DNA of 64,000 nt from Mesorhizobium sp. CU3 (GCF_006442965.1 NZ_VFWX01000004.1:248001-312000), one strand, 5' to 3'; numbered from the stretch's first letter, positions 8,170 to 17,590 are shown. Translations and numbers: made by a program. The notes: generated from the sequence alone by a model not told the origin.

Positions 8170-9300
8170 TCACCCTACGTTCCTAAATTGGAAGTCGCTG
8201 AGCACTCGCTCGTCGGGATCAATCGGACCCAGGTTCTTCACGACCCGGAATTGGCCGCCCTGCGCCTGCGCGATATACATGTTCATGCGAACATGGTGCT
8301 GGCCGGGAACCATCTCAGCCGGACCGCCCGGGCCTTGGCCGATCCTGGCGTGATCGAGCACCCGGATGACCGCGTCGCGCTCGGCCGTGCCGGCCTCTTT
8401 CACCGCAGCTTCCCACATCTTGATCGCCCGGTAGTGACCGGTGCACCCGCTGCCCGCCGTCAAGGTGGCGCCGCCCGGGAACCGTTCGCTGTAGCGGCGC
8501 AAGAGCGCGCGGCCGAACGGTTCGTCGAGTTCCTGGTAATAGTCGAGACAGCTGTAGAGACCCTCGATCTGCTCGGATGGCACCAGATTGAAGAAGTTTT
8601 CGTCGAAATAAGTGCATACGATCCTGCCACCGCGTTTGTGGAAGCCGGCCCTGTACAGCTCTTCGAAGAACGGCGTCAGGCCCGGCGGGACGATGGTGTT
8701 GAAGACCACCTCGGTGCCGCTCGCCATGATATGCTGCACGGTCCGCCGGAAATCGACGGTGTCGAGCGGGAAATACTCCTCGCCGACGATCTCGCCGCCA
8801 TTCGCGCGTACGGCCCTGCTGGCGGCCTTGTTGAGCAGATGCGGCCAGATGTAGTCGGCGGACGGCAGATAGAACCGCTTCGCGCCGGTGCTGCTCATGA
8901 GCCACGGGATCAGCGGCTCGACCTGCTGAGCGGGCACCGGACCCGTGCAGAAGATCAGGGGATCGTTTTCCTGTCCCTCATATTGCTCGGTATAGATGTA
9001 AAGCGTCTTGCCGCGCGTCACCGCCTCGCTCTTGATGGCCAGGCGGGTCGAGCTGTAGATGCCCCCGATGACCACATCGACCCTGTCGACGTCGACCAGT
9101 TTCGCGGCTTTTGCCTTGGCGACACCGTCGGTCGTTTCGCCATCCTCGATGACGAGTTCCACCGGCCTGCCCAGGAGGCCGCCTTTGGCATTGATGTCAT
9201 CGACAAGCATCGTGGTGAGGTTCGCATTTGCGATCCCCATGAAAGACAACGGGCCTGTCAGTTCGGCGATGAGGCCGATCTTGATGGGTTTCGGATCCAT
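8170..9300 (-). CDS. AmiC/FmdD-like ligand-binding protein without signal peptide
   Basis: The product has 376 residues and is a periplasmic-binding-protein-type I fold of the AmiC/urea-binding group. It begins MDPKPIKIGLIAELTGPLS and has INAKGGLLGRPVELVIED (39-56) and VIGGIYSSTR near 76. The ATG at 9300 has GGAGAAG just upstream, and the sequence goes straight into the first beta strand, so no signal peptide is encoded. That is like AmiC, the cytoplasmic amide sensor, rather than an ABC transporter binding protein. No permease or ATPase gene is adjacent. It is last in a leftward run with a small barrel protein and an HD-GYP/LuxR regulator. The ligand is unknown. Confidence 0.75.
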   Translation of the reverse strand: MDPKPIKIGLIAELTGPLSFMGIANANLTTMLVDDINAKGGLLGRPVELVIEDGETTDGVAKAKAAKLVDVDRVDVVIGGIYSSTRLAIKSEAVTRGKTLYIYTEQYEGQENDPLIFCTGPVPAQQVEPLIPWLMSSTGAKRFYLPSADYIWPHLLNKAASRAVRANGGEIVGEEYFPLDTVDFRRTVQHIMASGTEVVFNTIVPPGLTPFFEELYRAGFHKRGGRIVCTYFDENFFNLVPSEQIEGLYSCLDYYQELDEPFGRALLRRYSERFPGGATLTAGSGCTGHYRAIKMWEAAVKEAGTAERDAVIRVLDHARIGQGPGGPAEMVPGQHHVRMNMYIAQAQGGQFRVVKNLGPIDPDERVLSDFQFRNVG

Positions 9301-9382
9301 TTGACTTCTCCAATTCTGGGTTTGGTCTTTTGGGATTTGTCGGGGTGCGCCGCTGCCGACGGCAAGCGCCGCGGCGTGGGCG

Positions 9383-9655
9383 TTAGGCCTCGTAGTGGCC
9401 GAGCAGCAGCGCCGCCTGCGGCTTCCCGACATGGCCGGCTTCCTGAAGGATCGCCGGGACCTCCGGATCCGACACGAAATTCTTCCAGCCCTCGGCGTCC
9501 CAGTCGAAGATCGCCCAGACGCGGTCGGGTTCGCTGGGATCGCGGAACACGGTTGCGCCGTTCGAGCCGTGCAGCCGGCGCTTGTCGGCGCCCTTGGTCG
9601 AAAAGATACGGATAAAGTGGTCGACGTCCGCGACCTTGGTCGTTGCGAGAAGCAT
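9383..9655 (-). CDS. Small dimeric alpha-beta barrel-like protein
   Basis: The product has 90 residues, starting at an ATG preceded by the strong ribosome site AGGAGG. The pattern of strand, helix (VADVDHFIRIFSTKGA), strand (ATVFRDPSE; VWAIFDW) and helix is that of ferredoxin-like dimeric alpha-beta barrel proteins, the group holding ABM and EthD-type domains. It has no signal peptide. It lies between an AmiC-like sensor and an HD-GYP/LuxR regulator, with about 85 bp on each side. Substrate and function are unknown. Confidence 0.6.
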   Translation of the reverse strand: MLLATTKVADVDHFIRIFSTKGADKRRLHGSNGATVFRDPSEPDRVWAIFDWDAEGWKNFVSDPEVPAILQEAGHVGKPQAALLLGHYEA

Positions 9656-9745
9656 CGGATTTCCTCCTGTCGGTCGCGGCCACCATTGGTCCGTCGACAG
9701 GATCACGATGCGCGCCGCGGAGCCCGCGCGCATGGGGTGGATTCC

Positions 9746-11323
9746 CTATGCTGGCGTCTCGCCTGGCCGGACAAGGCCGTGCTCAACCGCATAGAGCGCG
9801 GCGGCGGCGCGGGTGGCGACGCCGATCTTGGCATAGACGCTCTGGATATGGTGGTCGGCAGTCTTGGGCGCGATATCGAGCCTGCGCGCCGTCTCCTTCG
9901 CCGTCAGGCCGGCGGCGATCAGGCGCAGCACCTCGATCTCGCGCGGCGTCATGCCGGCCAGCCCCTGCGGCAAGGCTCGACGCGACTGCTGGCCGGAGAA
10001 GGACAACACGGCCTCGGCGGCGTCGGGGCAGATACAGCCGTCACGCACGGCGGCGCGCAACTGTGCCGCCGCCGCCTCGCTGGACAGCGCCTTGCGGTGC
10101 GGACGTTCCTCCCGCGACGTCTGGAAGGCTTCGGCGGCGGCCAGAATCCTGGCGGCCGGCGACAGGTCGGAGCCGTTGACCTTGCGGTGATAGCCCGAAC
10201 CGTCCAGGCGCTCGTGATGGCGCAGCACGATCGCGCCCATCGCATCACCACCACGGCCGAAGGAAGCCAGCGCCCGCTCGCCGTAATAGGCGTGCAGCTG
10301 CGCCGCGTCGCGCTCGCGCACCGACAGCGGGCCGTTGCGCATCCAGGTCGCCACAGGCACCACGAGTTCGCCGATGTCATGTATGCAGCCCGACCAGCGC
10401 AGCGCGCGCACGTCAAATTCAGGCAGCCCGATCCGTTTGCCCGCACCCGCGGCCAGTTCCGACACCATGCGCGAATGGCCCTGTGTAAACGGCATTCGCA
10501 TGTCGATCATGTCGGCAATGGCGAGGAATGCCTCTTCGCAGGCCCCCTCATCCAGCATCACCGGCGGATCGGGCTCCAGCGCCAAGATCGTCTCGCGGTC
10601 GACCGTGGCGCCGATATCCTTCATCAGCGTCGCCGCGTTGGCCGAGACAAGCCGGGCCAGAACGGCCTCGTACGGGCCGTCGGCGCGACTTGCGATGGTC
10701 TCGGCCATCCCGTCGATGCCGATTGCATCGCTGAGCGCAATCGTGTCCTGCGCAAGTGTAATCAGGCGCACGGCCGGCAGGACGTCCTCGCCGCTCAAGC
10801 CACGCGGCAGGCCCTTGCCGTCCCAGCGTTCGTAGATTTGTCCGAGATTTCGCCGAATCTCGTCGGATAGGCCGAGCCGCTCGCCGATCCGCTGCGCCAC
10901 TTCACAATGGGCCGTCAAAACCGGGCGCGCCACGGCGAGCGCCTGCGACATCGCGGCCTCGATGGCCTTGGCCTGCGCGTCAGGCTCGAGATCATAATAG
11001 AACCGCTTGAAGGCCTGTACGAAGACCCTGCCTAGTTCCGCGCGGTTGCCCATGTCGAGACCCACAAGATCCTGGCGAAGCGCAATCTCGTCGCCGAAGA
11101 GACCTGAAAGCAGGTCGGTGTCGGCGTTGCAGCCGACATAGCGCAGCATGGACTGGTGATAGGCATTGCGCCGAACCTGCTCCGAGACGCCAGCAAGTTC
11201 GGCGATCCGCATTGCGAGCACGCAGGATTTCAGCGCGAAGTCGCGCGAATGGCCAGTGGCGAGGTCCGAAGCATAGGCAAGGACCATCATAAAGTCAGCC
11301 CGGCGTATCGAGACGTCTGTCAT
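9746..11323 (-). CDS. HD/HD-GYP domain protein with C-terminal LuxR DNA-binding domain
   Basis: This 525-residue protein has two HD-like halves and a helix-turn-helix. The N-terminal half carries GHSRDFAL (24-31) and YERWDGKGLPRGLSGEDV near 165. The second half has HDIGELVVP and HHERLDGSGYHRK, close to the HD-GYP signature HHExxDGxGYP but with His in place of Pro. A LuxR/NarL-type domain follows at about 447-510, starting MTPREIEVLRLIAAGLTAKE. The protein could couple a nucleotide or other ligand to transcription of its own run of genes. Whether it hydrolyses cyclic-di-GMP is not known. Confidence 0.8.
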   Translation of the reverse strand: MTDVSIRRADFMMVLAYASDLATGHSRDFALKSCVLAMRIAELAGVSEQVRRNAYHQSMLRYVGCNADTDLLSGLFGDEIALRQDLVGLDMGNRAELGRVFVQAFKRFYYDLEPDAQAKAIEAAMSQALAVARPVLTAHCEVAQRIGERLGLSDEIRRNLGQIYERWDGKGLPRGLSGEDVLPAVRLITLAQDTIALSDAIGIDGMAETIASRADGPYEAVLARLVSANAATLMKDIGATVDRETILALEPDPPVMLDEGACEEAFLAIADMIDMRMPFTQGHSRMVSELAAGAGKRIGLPEFDVRALRWSGCIHDIGELVVPVATWMRNGPLSVRERDAAQLHAYYGERALASFGRGGDAMGAIVLRHHERLDGSGYHRKVNGSDLSPAARILAAAEAFQTSREERPHRKALSSEAAAAQLRAAVRDGCICPDAAEAVLSFSGQQSRRALPQGLAGMTPREIEVLRLIAAGLTAKETARRLDIAPKTADHHIQSVYAKIGVATRAAAALYAVEHGLVRPGETPA

Positions 11324-11729
11324 CGCATACCCCCAAGTACCCCAATGCTAGCCCCGTGCGCCGTCAATACCTAGGGGAAAAACGCTGCAACGTATTGCCC
11401 AGGCGGACTTACACAACTTCTAGCCCCCTTGCGCTGGCTGTCAGACAGGCACTCTGGCAGAGGGCTCGCTGTCCCCCAAGGGAGGCGGGCCCTCACCATT
11501 GACGGAACCGTCCCTGTTTGTCTGAATTAGGGCCTAGGTGAATGGTCGATCCTCCAGGGGTGTTGCCGTTCGCCGGCCCGTCGTTGGCTCCCACGCTGGC
11601 GGCGGGCTTTTCGGCGAATGGCTGCAGGCGTTCTGTGGAAGCGCCTGGCCGTGTCGGGCTCTCACGCGTCCGATGCCATTGACGATTATGTGAATTGCCA
11701 CACCGGTCAGCAACCCTACCTGACGTCCA
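11324..11729. other. Intergenic stretch, no gene supported
   Basis: About 400 bp upstream of the HD-GYP/LuxR gene. It should hold that gene's promoter, but no clear -35/-10 pair, RNA or conserved reading frame was seen. Confidence 0.5.
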
Positions 11730-11833
11730 TGACCCGGTTTGCTACAGTCACCCTCTTTGCCATGGGCTCGATCATTGCCGCCTTGCTTGCAACGGGATGG
11801 TGCATGGAGCCTTCACTCTGGGCCCTGTTTTGA
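11730..11833 (+). CDS. Possible small membrane peptide (34 residues)
   Basis: MTRFATVTLFAMGSIIAALL and a short tail would form one hydrophobic helix. An in-frame start further upstream (11618) also exists. There is no clear ribosome site, and no family is recognised. The stop is one base before the ATG of a second small hydrophobic frame. It may be a chance or decayed reading frame. Confidence 0.2.
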
Positions 11834-11834
11834 G

Positions 11835-11951
11835 ATGGTACGCCGATCGCTCATGTACCTGCTCATCTCGCTGGCCACGCTGGCGGTGATCCACTTTTCG
11901 GAATCGGTTAGCTTGTTTCTGATGGGCGCAGACTGGTACGCCCGCGGCTGA
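11835..11951 (+). CDS. Possible small membrane peptide (38 residues)
   Basis: The frame starts with TGAGATG, directly after the stop of the preceding small frame, an arrangement that could allow translational coupling. It encodes MVRRSLMYLLISLATLAVIH and a short tail, a basic start followed by a single hydrophobic segment. No homologue is recognised, and evidence is limited to hydrophobicity and spacing. Confidence 0.2.
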   Translation: MVRRSLMYLLISLATLAVIHFSESVSLFLMGADWYARG

Positions 11952-12123
11952 TGGGCACGCTTTTGAGGGATCGGGGCCTGCGCGTATGATAGGTCTCGAT
12001 AATCGGGACCCTGCAGAAGCCATTGCGCATAATCTTCTCGACAAAGTGGCTCGCCAAAACGCGTCGTAGATGCTCGACCCCCAAAATACAGAGTCGATAG
12101 AATCCAGCGAGCCTTGGTGCCAA

Positions 12124-12612
12124 TTAATCTTTCCTAAGCCGGATCACAGTTGTAGGAAGAGACGCAAGAAACAGAACTATGCAAACACTTAAAAGAACTA
12201 TGTCTTTGTATAGAAACTCGCCAGCCAAATTCCATGCTATGGGATCGGAGGATATGCTCCATACCACGACCCCAGGGGTCGTAAAGAAAAATGACCATGT
12301 GATGAGGAACGTACCAATTCCGATTAGTGCGCCAAGGGCAGACAAAGTTGGCACAAAAGCGCCCAAAGCCAGTAGGAGAGCCGTCCCCAATTCTACGCAA
12401 CCTAGAAGGTAGGCTTCGCCTCTAATTCCAAAAATCTGGAGCCAAGAAACGAACGGGCTGTTCGAAATATACAGAGCGATCCCCTGCGCGGATTGCGGTG
12501 TGAATTTCTGGATTCCGAACGACACGAAAATCAACACCATCACCCACCTCAGAACGGCGAGTGGCCAATAAGAGCCGAAGCCTTTTTCAGCGACGTTGAA
12601 ATCTCTATGCAT
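12124..12612 (-). CDS. DUF417 (YkgB/RclC-like) membrane protein
   Basis: The product has 162 residues and about four transmembrane segments, with the DUF417 signature stretch LRWVMVLIFVSFGIQKFTP (residues 20-38) and a CVELGTALLLALG segment. DUF417 includes E. coli YkgB/RclC, an inner-membrane protein of the reactive-chlorine resistance operon, but the family is broad and its biochemistry unknown. The gene looks richer in A and T than its neighbours, which hints at recent transfer. It stands alone: the next gene upstream is a different operon over 300 bp away. Confidence 0.8.
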   Translation of the reverse strand: MHRDFNVAEKGFGSYWPLAVLRWVMVLIFVSFGIQKFTPQSAQGIALYISNSPFVSWLQIFGIRGEAYLLGCVELGTALLLALGAFVPTLSALGALIGIGTFLITWSFFFTTPGVVVWSISSDPIAWNLAGEFLYKDIVLLSVCIVLFLASLPTTVIRLRKD

Positions 12613-12937
12613 GCTACATCCTTTGCCGACGAATAAGAAAGCGATATGTCATATCAGGCAGCCTCAGCCCACGGTTGGTTCAGCAAGCTGCAGGCTCATG
12701 AGGAACCCTGCGACCTTCTTCGTCGCTCGAGGGATTTCGTTACGTCGCCAAACTCGAAAAAGTTGGGGTCCAAACCCATTGGCGTAACACTCCATCCGGT
12801 GAGTGCTCGGTTGATCGCAGATCGGCATAGTGTGACCCGGTCCGACCGCGATGGTGAGGCCGGAGCCAGATACAACCCGCCATTCACCTGAGCGCCACAC
12901 CGGCCAACGTGATAGTGACCTCGCAAGTCGGACGGCA
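12613..12937. other. Intergenic stretch, no gene supported
   Basis: This 325-bp stretch lies between the DUF417 gene and the end of an MFS transporter gene. Short open frames here lack ribosome sites and family features. No RNA or strong terminator was seen. Confidence 0.5.
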
Positions 12938-14185
12938 TCACCTCAGCCCGTGCGCAATTTGCTTTGCAGCAGGCATTTTTCGCAGCGCGACCATAGCGGT
13001 AACTCCGAGGAATGGACCGGGCGACAGGATCAGGAAGCTCCAGCGCCAACCCAAAACCTCCGCCATGAACGACACCAAATGGATGGAGCAAAAAGTGAGT
13101 GCGATGCCCAGGCTCAGTTGCAGGGAAAGCGCCGTCCCCACGTAGCGTTGATCACTTAATTCGGTGACCATAGCTGAGAATTGCGCCGAATCGCCAATGA
13201 CGGTCGTACCCCATAAGATGGCAACCACGGCGAACAGCCAAAGTGGCCCGCCGAATATCAGTCCGATGGTTAGTGCGCAGAGGCCGGACACCGCCATCAT
13301 CGCAGCTGCCGTCGCTGTGCGGCCGATGCGATCCGCCATGATGCCCCCGGCGATCGAGCCAATCCCACCAGAGGCCACGACAAAGAACGCCAGCAACGAG
13401 GCCGCGCTCGGACCGCTGATGCCAAGACCGGGGCTGCCCGCCCTGATGTAGGCCAGTATCCAGCCCCACATGGCGTAGAGTTCCCACATGTGACCGAGAT
13501 AGCCGAGATTGGCGAGCATCAGCGCGCGGTTGCGCAGCAGCGTCCTGATATGGCGGCGGTCGAATGTCGATCTGGCGAAGGGATAAGGTCCCTCCTCGCC
13601 GAGGCAGAGGATCAACACCGCGCCTGCCGTTGCAGCCAGCGAGGTCGCAACGATGACGTCCTGCCAGGCGAATTCGGCGGCCCGCGCCGATACCAGATGA
13701 GGAAAGGCGGAACCAAGTGTCAGCGCAGCGAGCAAAACGCCAAGCGCCGTCCCGCGTCCACGACTGAACCAGGTCGATACTAGCTTCAGCGCGGGTGGGT
13801 AGACTCCTGCCAGCGCCATGCCGGTCATAAAACGGGCCGCCAGCAGGAGTTCGACGGAAGGCGCGAACAATAGACAGATGTTGGCGGCCGCCGCAATCAA
13901 CGCGCTGGCGCAGATCACTCTGCGAAGGGAAACAATGTCCAAGAGACCAGCCATGCTAGAGGCCAATGCGCCACTGGCAAAGCCGATTTGCACGGCACCG
14001 GTTAGCCAAGCGCCCTGCGCGAGAGAAAGGCCCCACAGTTGCGTCAGTTGCGGCGAGATCGCCGTCGCAGAAAACCATGTGGTCATCGGTAGGAAGGCGC
14101 CTACCGCGATCACGATCAACATCGACCAGCGCCGGCCGGCACTGGCTGCGATGGCGTTGTCGATCGCCATACGGTCCGTATCCAT
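12938..14185 (-). CDS. MFS transporter
   Basis: The product has 415 residues with about twelve hydrophobic segments and the MFS pattern of two six-helix halves. Markers include MADRIGRTATAA in the second half (a loop-type motif after helix 8) and VYPPALKLVSTWFSRGRGTALG near 150-170, similar to cyanate/nitrate-type and MFS exporters. The substrate is unknown. Its start lies 4 bp after the stop of a thioredoxin-fold peroxiredoxin-like gene, so both are probably one transcript, divergent from a LysR regulator. Confidence 0.8.
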   Translation of the reverse strand: MDTDRMAIDNAIAASAGRRWSMLIVIAVGAFLPMTTWFSATAISPQLTQLWGLSLAQGAWLTGAVQIGFASGALASSMAGLLDIVSLRRVICASALIAAAANICLLFAPSVELLLAARFMTGMALAGVYPPALKLVSTWFSRGRGTALGVLLAALTLGSAFPHLVSARAAEFAWQDVIVATSLAATAGAVLILCLGEEGPYPFARSTFDRRHIRTLLRNRALMLANLGYLGHMWELYAMWGWILAYIRAGSPGLGISGPSAASLLAFFVVASGGIGSIAGGIMADRIGRTATAAAMMAVSGLCALTIGLIFGGPLWLFAVVAILWGTTVIGDSAQFSAMVTELSDQRYVGTALSLQLSLGIALTFCSIHLVSFMAEVLGWRWSFLILSPGPFLGVTAMVALRKMPAAKQIAHGLR

Positions 14186-14189
14186 CGGT

Positions 14190-14852
14190 TCAGGCCGCGA
14201 TAGAACCCTGCAGTTGCTTCAGCAGTGGCAGAAGGTCGGCCGGGTCGGGCCTGCGCGTATAGTCCGGGCTGATTTCGGCGTAGATGATGATGCCGTCCTG
14301 GCCGATCACGAAACGAGCCGGCATCGGCAATGTCCAGGACGGATCCTCGTTGATCAGCGGCAGATCGACGCCGAAGCTCCGGTACAGCGCGATCAGGTCG
14401 TCCGGCAGGCGAAACCGCAGGCCGAAGGCATCGGCGACCTTACCGTCCGGGTCACTCAGCATCGGGAAATCTACCTTCTTGTCGCGCTTTGCCTTGCGGC
14501 CGTTCGCAAGCGATTGCGGCGAGATGGAAACCAGTTGCGCGCCCGTGGCCTGGATGGCCGGCCAGGTCTCCTGCAGGGCGCCAAGTTCTATGTTGCAATA
14601 AGGGCACCAGACACCGCGATAGAAACTGAGCACCAGCGGACCACGGGCAAGCAGGTCGCCGGATGCGACAGCACCGCCATCGGCCTCAGACAATTTGAAG
14701 GCTGGTGCGACGACGCCTGCCTTCAAGGCCTTGCCGGCCTGACCGGACGCAATGAGTTCAGCGGTCGCGCGATGCATGGTCTCGACCGCTTGCCTGGGAG
14801 CCTTGCCTTCGAAGTCGGCTTTGAAGGCGTCGAGCTTTTCCTGAAGAGACAT
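14190..14852 (-). CDS. Peroxiredoxin-like (AhpC/TSA) protein with WCPYC motif
   Basis: The product has 220 residues. A thioredoxin fold starts near residue 45, and FYRGVWCPYCNIEL places the peroxidatic-type Cys83 in a C-x2-C pair with Cys86. The C-terminal part has PMPARFVIGQDGIIIYAEI. This is the peroxiredoxin-like family of AhpC/TSA proteins, probably reducing peroxides with thiol donors. The ATG at 14852 is preceded by TTGGAGTG. It forms an operon with the MFS gene downstream and is divergent from a LysR gene 106 bp away. Confidence 0.85.
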   Translation of the reverse strand: MSLQEKLDAFKADFEGKAPRQAVETMHRATAELIASGQAGKALKAGVVAPAFKLSEADGGAVASGDLLARGPLVLSFYRGVWCPYCNIELGALQETWPAIQATGAQLVSISPQSLANGRKAKRDKKVDFPMLSDPDGKVADAFGLRFRLPDDLIALYRSFGVDLPLINEDPSWTLPMPARFVIGQDGIIIYAEISPDYTRRPDPADLLPLLKQLQGSIAA

Positions 14853-14958
14853 GGGACACTCCAAAATCCTGACCGCATTGTTTGCGGCGGAATGTCCTCG
14901 CCTATTTCCCAAAGGAGGGGTAGCTTGCTGCAAAGCATAGCAATCATCCGGAAAACGA

Positions 14959-15852
14959 ATGGCTGACAGGCTCCAGGAACTCGAGGTCTTCGTGCGCGTG
15001 GCCGAGCGCGGCAATCTTTCCCAGGTCGCCCGCGAAATCGGCCTGTCGCAGCCATCGGTGTCGCGGATCCTGAATGACCTGGAGGCGCGCATTGGCGCCC
15101 GCCTGCTCATCCGCACCAGCCGTAAGGTCGGGCTGACCGAGGCTGGGCAAGTCTATCTCGACCAAATCCGACCGGTGCTGGCCGACCTTGGGGCAGCGGC
15201 CGACACCGCAGCAGGCAATGAGGAATTGCGGGGCGTTCTGCGCGTGGAACTGTCGGTCACATTCGCGATGCGCGCACTCATTCCCCGCCTGCCCGGGCTT
15301 CTGGCCGAGCATCCCAACCTATCGGTCGAGTTGATGATGGACGATCGCCGGCGCAGCCTTGTCGAGGAGGGCGCCGATGTCGCGATCCGGCTTGGCCTGC
15401 TGGACAATTCCAGCATGATGGCGCGCAAGATCGGGCAGACGCCTCGGTTGCTTGTCGCCGCGCCGGACTACATCGCCCGGCATGGCCAGCCGAGCAGCCC
15501 CGCAGATCTGGTGCGGCATCAGGTGATCTTCGGCCCCTCCGACAGTTCCGGCGCGACGCTCCAGGAGTTGGTCGATCCGCAGGCCATCTTTGTGCTGCCC
15601 AAGAGTCCTCGCATCAGGGTCTCGAGCTCGGCCGGGGTCACAGCATGTGTCGTGGCTGGGCTTGGCCTGGCATTTGGTTCGGGATGGATGTTCGACGCAG
15701 AACTGCGGGACGGCCGCCTGTGCCAGCTGCTGCCCGATTTTCCGCTGCCGACCCTACCCATCCATGCCCTGTTCCCGGCCGGACGGCAACCGAGCAAGCG
15801 GGCCAGAGGATTCGCCGACTGGCTGAGCAAGTCACTCACTTCATCACAATAG
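14959..15852 (+). CDS. LysR-family transcriptional regulator
   Basis: The product has 297 residues. The N-terminal winged helix is clear: LEVFVRVAERGNLSQVAREI then LSQPSVSRILNDLEARIG (7-46), followed by a PBP-like effector domain. It resembles the CrgA/DmlR-type LysR group. It is divergently transcribed from the peroxiredoxin-MFS pair and is its likely regulator. The effector is unknown. Confidence 0.9.
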   Translation: MADRLQELEVFVRVAERGNLSQVAREIGLSQPSVSRILNDLEARIGARLLIRTSRKVGLTEAGQVYLDQIRPVLADLGAAADTAAGNEELRGVLRVELSVTFAMRALIPRLPGLLAEHPNLSVELMMDDRRRSLVEEGADVAIRLGLLDNSSMMARKIGQTPRLLVAAPDYIARHGQPSSPADLVRHQVIFGPSDSSGATLQELVDPQAIFVLPKSPRIRVSSSAGVTACVVAGLGLAFGSGWMFDAELRDGRLCQLLPDFPLPTLPIHALFPAGRQPSKRARGFADWLSKSLTSSQ

Positions 15853-15996
15853 GTCGGGTGGCGCCGATATCGGATGCCAGGCCGAAAGGAATAAATCGGC
15901 GGCGATGCGCTGCACTTTGCTCAATGAGCTCGATTGGGTTAGTCTCGCAATATGCGCCATCGCTGATAAACCATTTCGCTGAGGGGGCGAAATTTC

Positions 15997-16902
15997 ATGG
16001 AGATGCAGCAGGTCCGCTATTTTTTGGCCCTGTCGAACACGTTGAATTTCACGAGAGCGGCTGAGGAGTGCAACGTCACTCAGCCGGCTCTTACGCGCGC
16101 CATCAAGACGCTCGAAGAGGAGTTAGGCGGGGAACTGCTGCGACGCGAGCGTCAGCACTCGCACCTAACGGAACTTGGGCGGCGGATGCTGCCGTTGCTG
16201 CAGCAGTGTTACGACGCGGCCACCTCCGCGAAGTCATTGGCCAAGGCTGTGCAAAGCAGCGATGTAGCGCCCCTCAACGTCACCATTTCGAATAGCATCA
16301 ACATTGCGCTGCTGGTCTCGCCGTTCACCGAGCTCTTCCGAGCCTATCCCGGCGTGCACCTCAAGATCCACCGCGGCTCGCCAGCGGCTGTGATCGAGGC
16401 GCTCAAAGGCGGTGAAGTAGAGCTGGCGATTGCCGGCCCCCTTGGAGAGGCCTGGGACCGCCTGGACGTATGGCCGCTGTTTCAGGAGGGGATAGAACTG
16501 GCCGTAAATGCGGATCATCCGCTGGCCCGGCGCAACGAGGCTGATGTCGCGCTGGCGCAGCTCGCCGCCGAACCCGTGCTCAGTCGAATCGATTGGGAGA
16601 CGAGCGAGGAGCTGGCGCGTTGTCTTTCCGCCAAAGGATATACGCCCCGCACCGCGCATGAGGTCGAGACAGATCAGGATCTGCTTGCGCTGCTCGAGGC
16701 CAATGCCGGGGTTGGATTTGTCTCGCTTACCGCGCCACGATCCTCGAACACCCGTCGGCTCAAACTTCGCGATCTGGACGTCTCGCGGATTGTTTCGGTT
16801 TATGCGGTTGCCGGCCGGCAGCGCGCGCCCGTCGCGACGACGCTGCTCAACCTGCTAAGGGCAGCCGACTGGTCGTCCTTCGGCGTCAGCGAGCCCGCCT
16901 GA
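15997..16902 (+). CDS. LysR-family regulator (paralogue group with cysteine in HTH)
   Basis: The product has 301 residues. Its HTH, FTRAAEECNVTQPALTRAIK, is nearly the same as in two other LysR proteins of this window (starting 22733 and ending 26161), each carrying a Cys just before NVTQPAL. The start is preceded by GAGGGGGCG. Its 3' end overlaps by 17 bp the end of a convergent peroxiredoxin-like gene. The likely target could be that gene or others nearby; no divergent partner is present. Confidence 0.9.
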   Translation: MEMQQVRYFLALSNTLNFTRAAEECNVTQPALTRAIKTLEEELGGELLRRERQHSHLTELGRRMLPLLQQCYDAATSAKSLAKAVQSSDVAPLNVTISNSINIALLVSPFTELFRAYPGVHLKIHRGSPAAVIEALKGGEVELAIAGPLGEAWDRLDVWPLFQEGIELAVNADHPLARRNEADVALAQLAAEPVLSRIDWETSEELARCLSAKGYTPRTAHEVETDQDLLALLEANAGVGFVSLTAPRSSNTRRLKLRDLDVSRIVSVYAVAGRQRAPVATTLLNLLRAADWSSFGVSEPA

Positions 16903-17590
16903 GCGCGGCAATCAGGTCGTCGATGTCCATACGGCGGCGGTAGTCCGGATCGACAAAGCGATCCCTGATGACCCCGTCCGTGCCGACGATGAAGGTGGCC
17001 GGGATGGGCATGAACCAGCTGCTGTTGCCCTGATAGCTGGGGATGTCGAGGCCCAGGCCCATAAGCCGCTCCATTTCGGCGCCGACCCAGATCGCGAGGT
17101 TGAGCGACAGCGCATAGCCGTTGTCCATGTCGATCAGGAATGGGAATTGAGCGCCGACCAGGACCTTCATGGCCTTCGTGAACTTGCGCCGCTCCGGCAT
17201 GATGGCAACCACTTGTCCGCCCAACTCGTCAATCTCGCGCTGCACCTCGACGATGCCGATAGCGTTCAAGCGGCAATAAGGGCACCAGTGACCGCGCTGA
17301 AAGGTGATGACGGCTGGGCCTCTGTTCAGGACTTCGGCCAAGCTGACGAGCCTGCCGTTGTCATCAGGCAACAAAAAACCAGGCATGGCCTCGCCCGGAG
17401 ACGGCGCCATGGCGCCGGCGCCTTGCTTCTCGAGGCGCTCCACCAGACGCTCGACAGCGTCCGCGAATTCCGAGTTCAGGCGTCGGACTGCCGCGGCAAC
17501 TACCGCCAGCCGTTCGTTGAGAGGCGCATCAAGTTCGATGGCTGCCTGGACGGACTGTTCGAATGTCATTGCCTGATCGTCGGCGGCCAT
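16886..17590 (-). CDS. Second peroxiredoxin-like (AhpC/TSA) protein with WCPYC motif
   Basis: The product has 234 residues. FQRGHWCPYCRLNAIG carries Cys103 and Cys106, the same C-x2-C pair as in the first peroxiredoxin-like protein of the window, and PIPATFIVGTDGVI follows. The first 60 residues are a helical extension rich in Ala and Glu. The start at 17590 was chosen because the family-like helix follows; MTFEQ 21 bp on is an alternative, and neither has a strong ribosome site. It probably reduces peroxides and may replace or back up the paralogue. Confidence 0.82.
   Translation of the reverse strand: MAADDQAMTFEQSVQAAIELDAPLNERLAVVAAAVRRLNSEFADAVERLVERLEKQGAGAMAPSPGEAMPGFLLPDDNGRLVSLAEVLNRGPAVITFQRGHWCPYCRLNAIGIVEVQREIDELGGQVVAIMPERRKFTKAMKVLVGAQFPFLIDMDNGYALSLNLAIWVGAEMERLMGLGLDIPSYQGNSSWFMPIPATFIVGTDGVIRDRFVDPDYRRRMDIDDLIAALRRAR

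Noticed and set aside
8125..9615. A 496-codon plus-strand frame
   Set aside because: Antisense to the AmiC-like gene, which has clear family motifs and a ribosome site.
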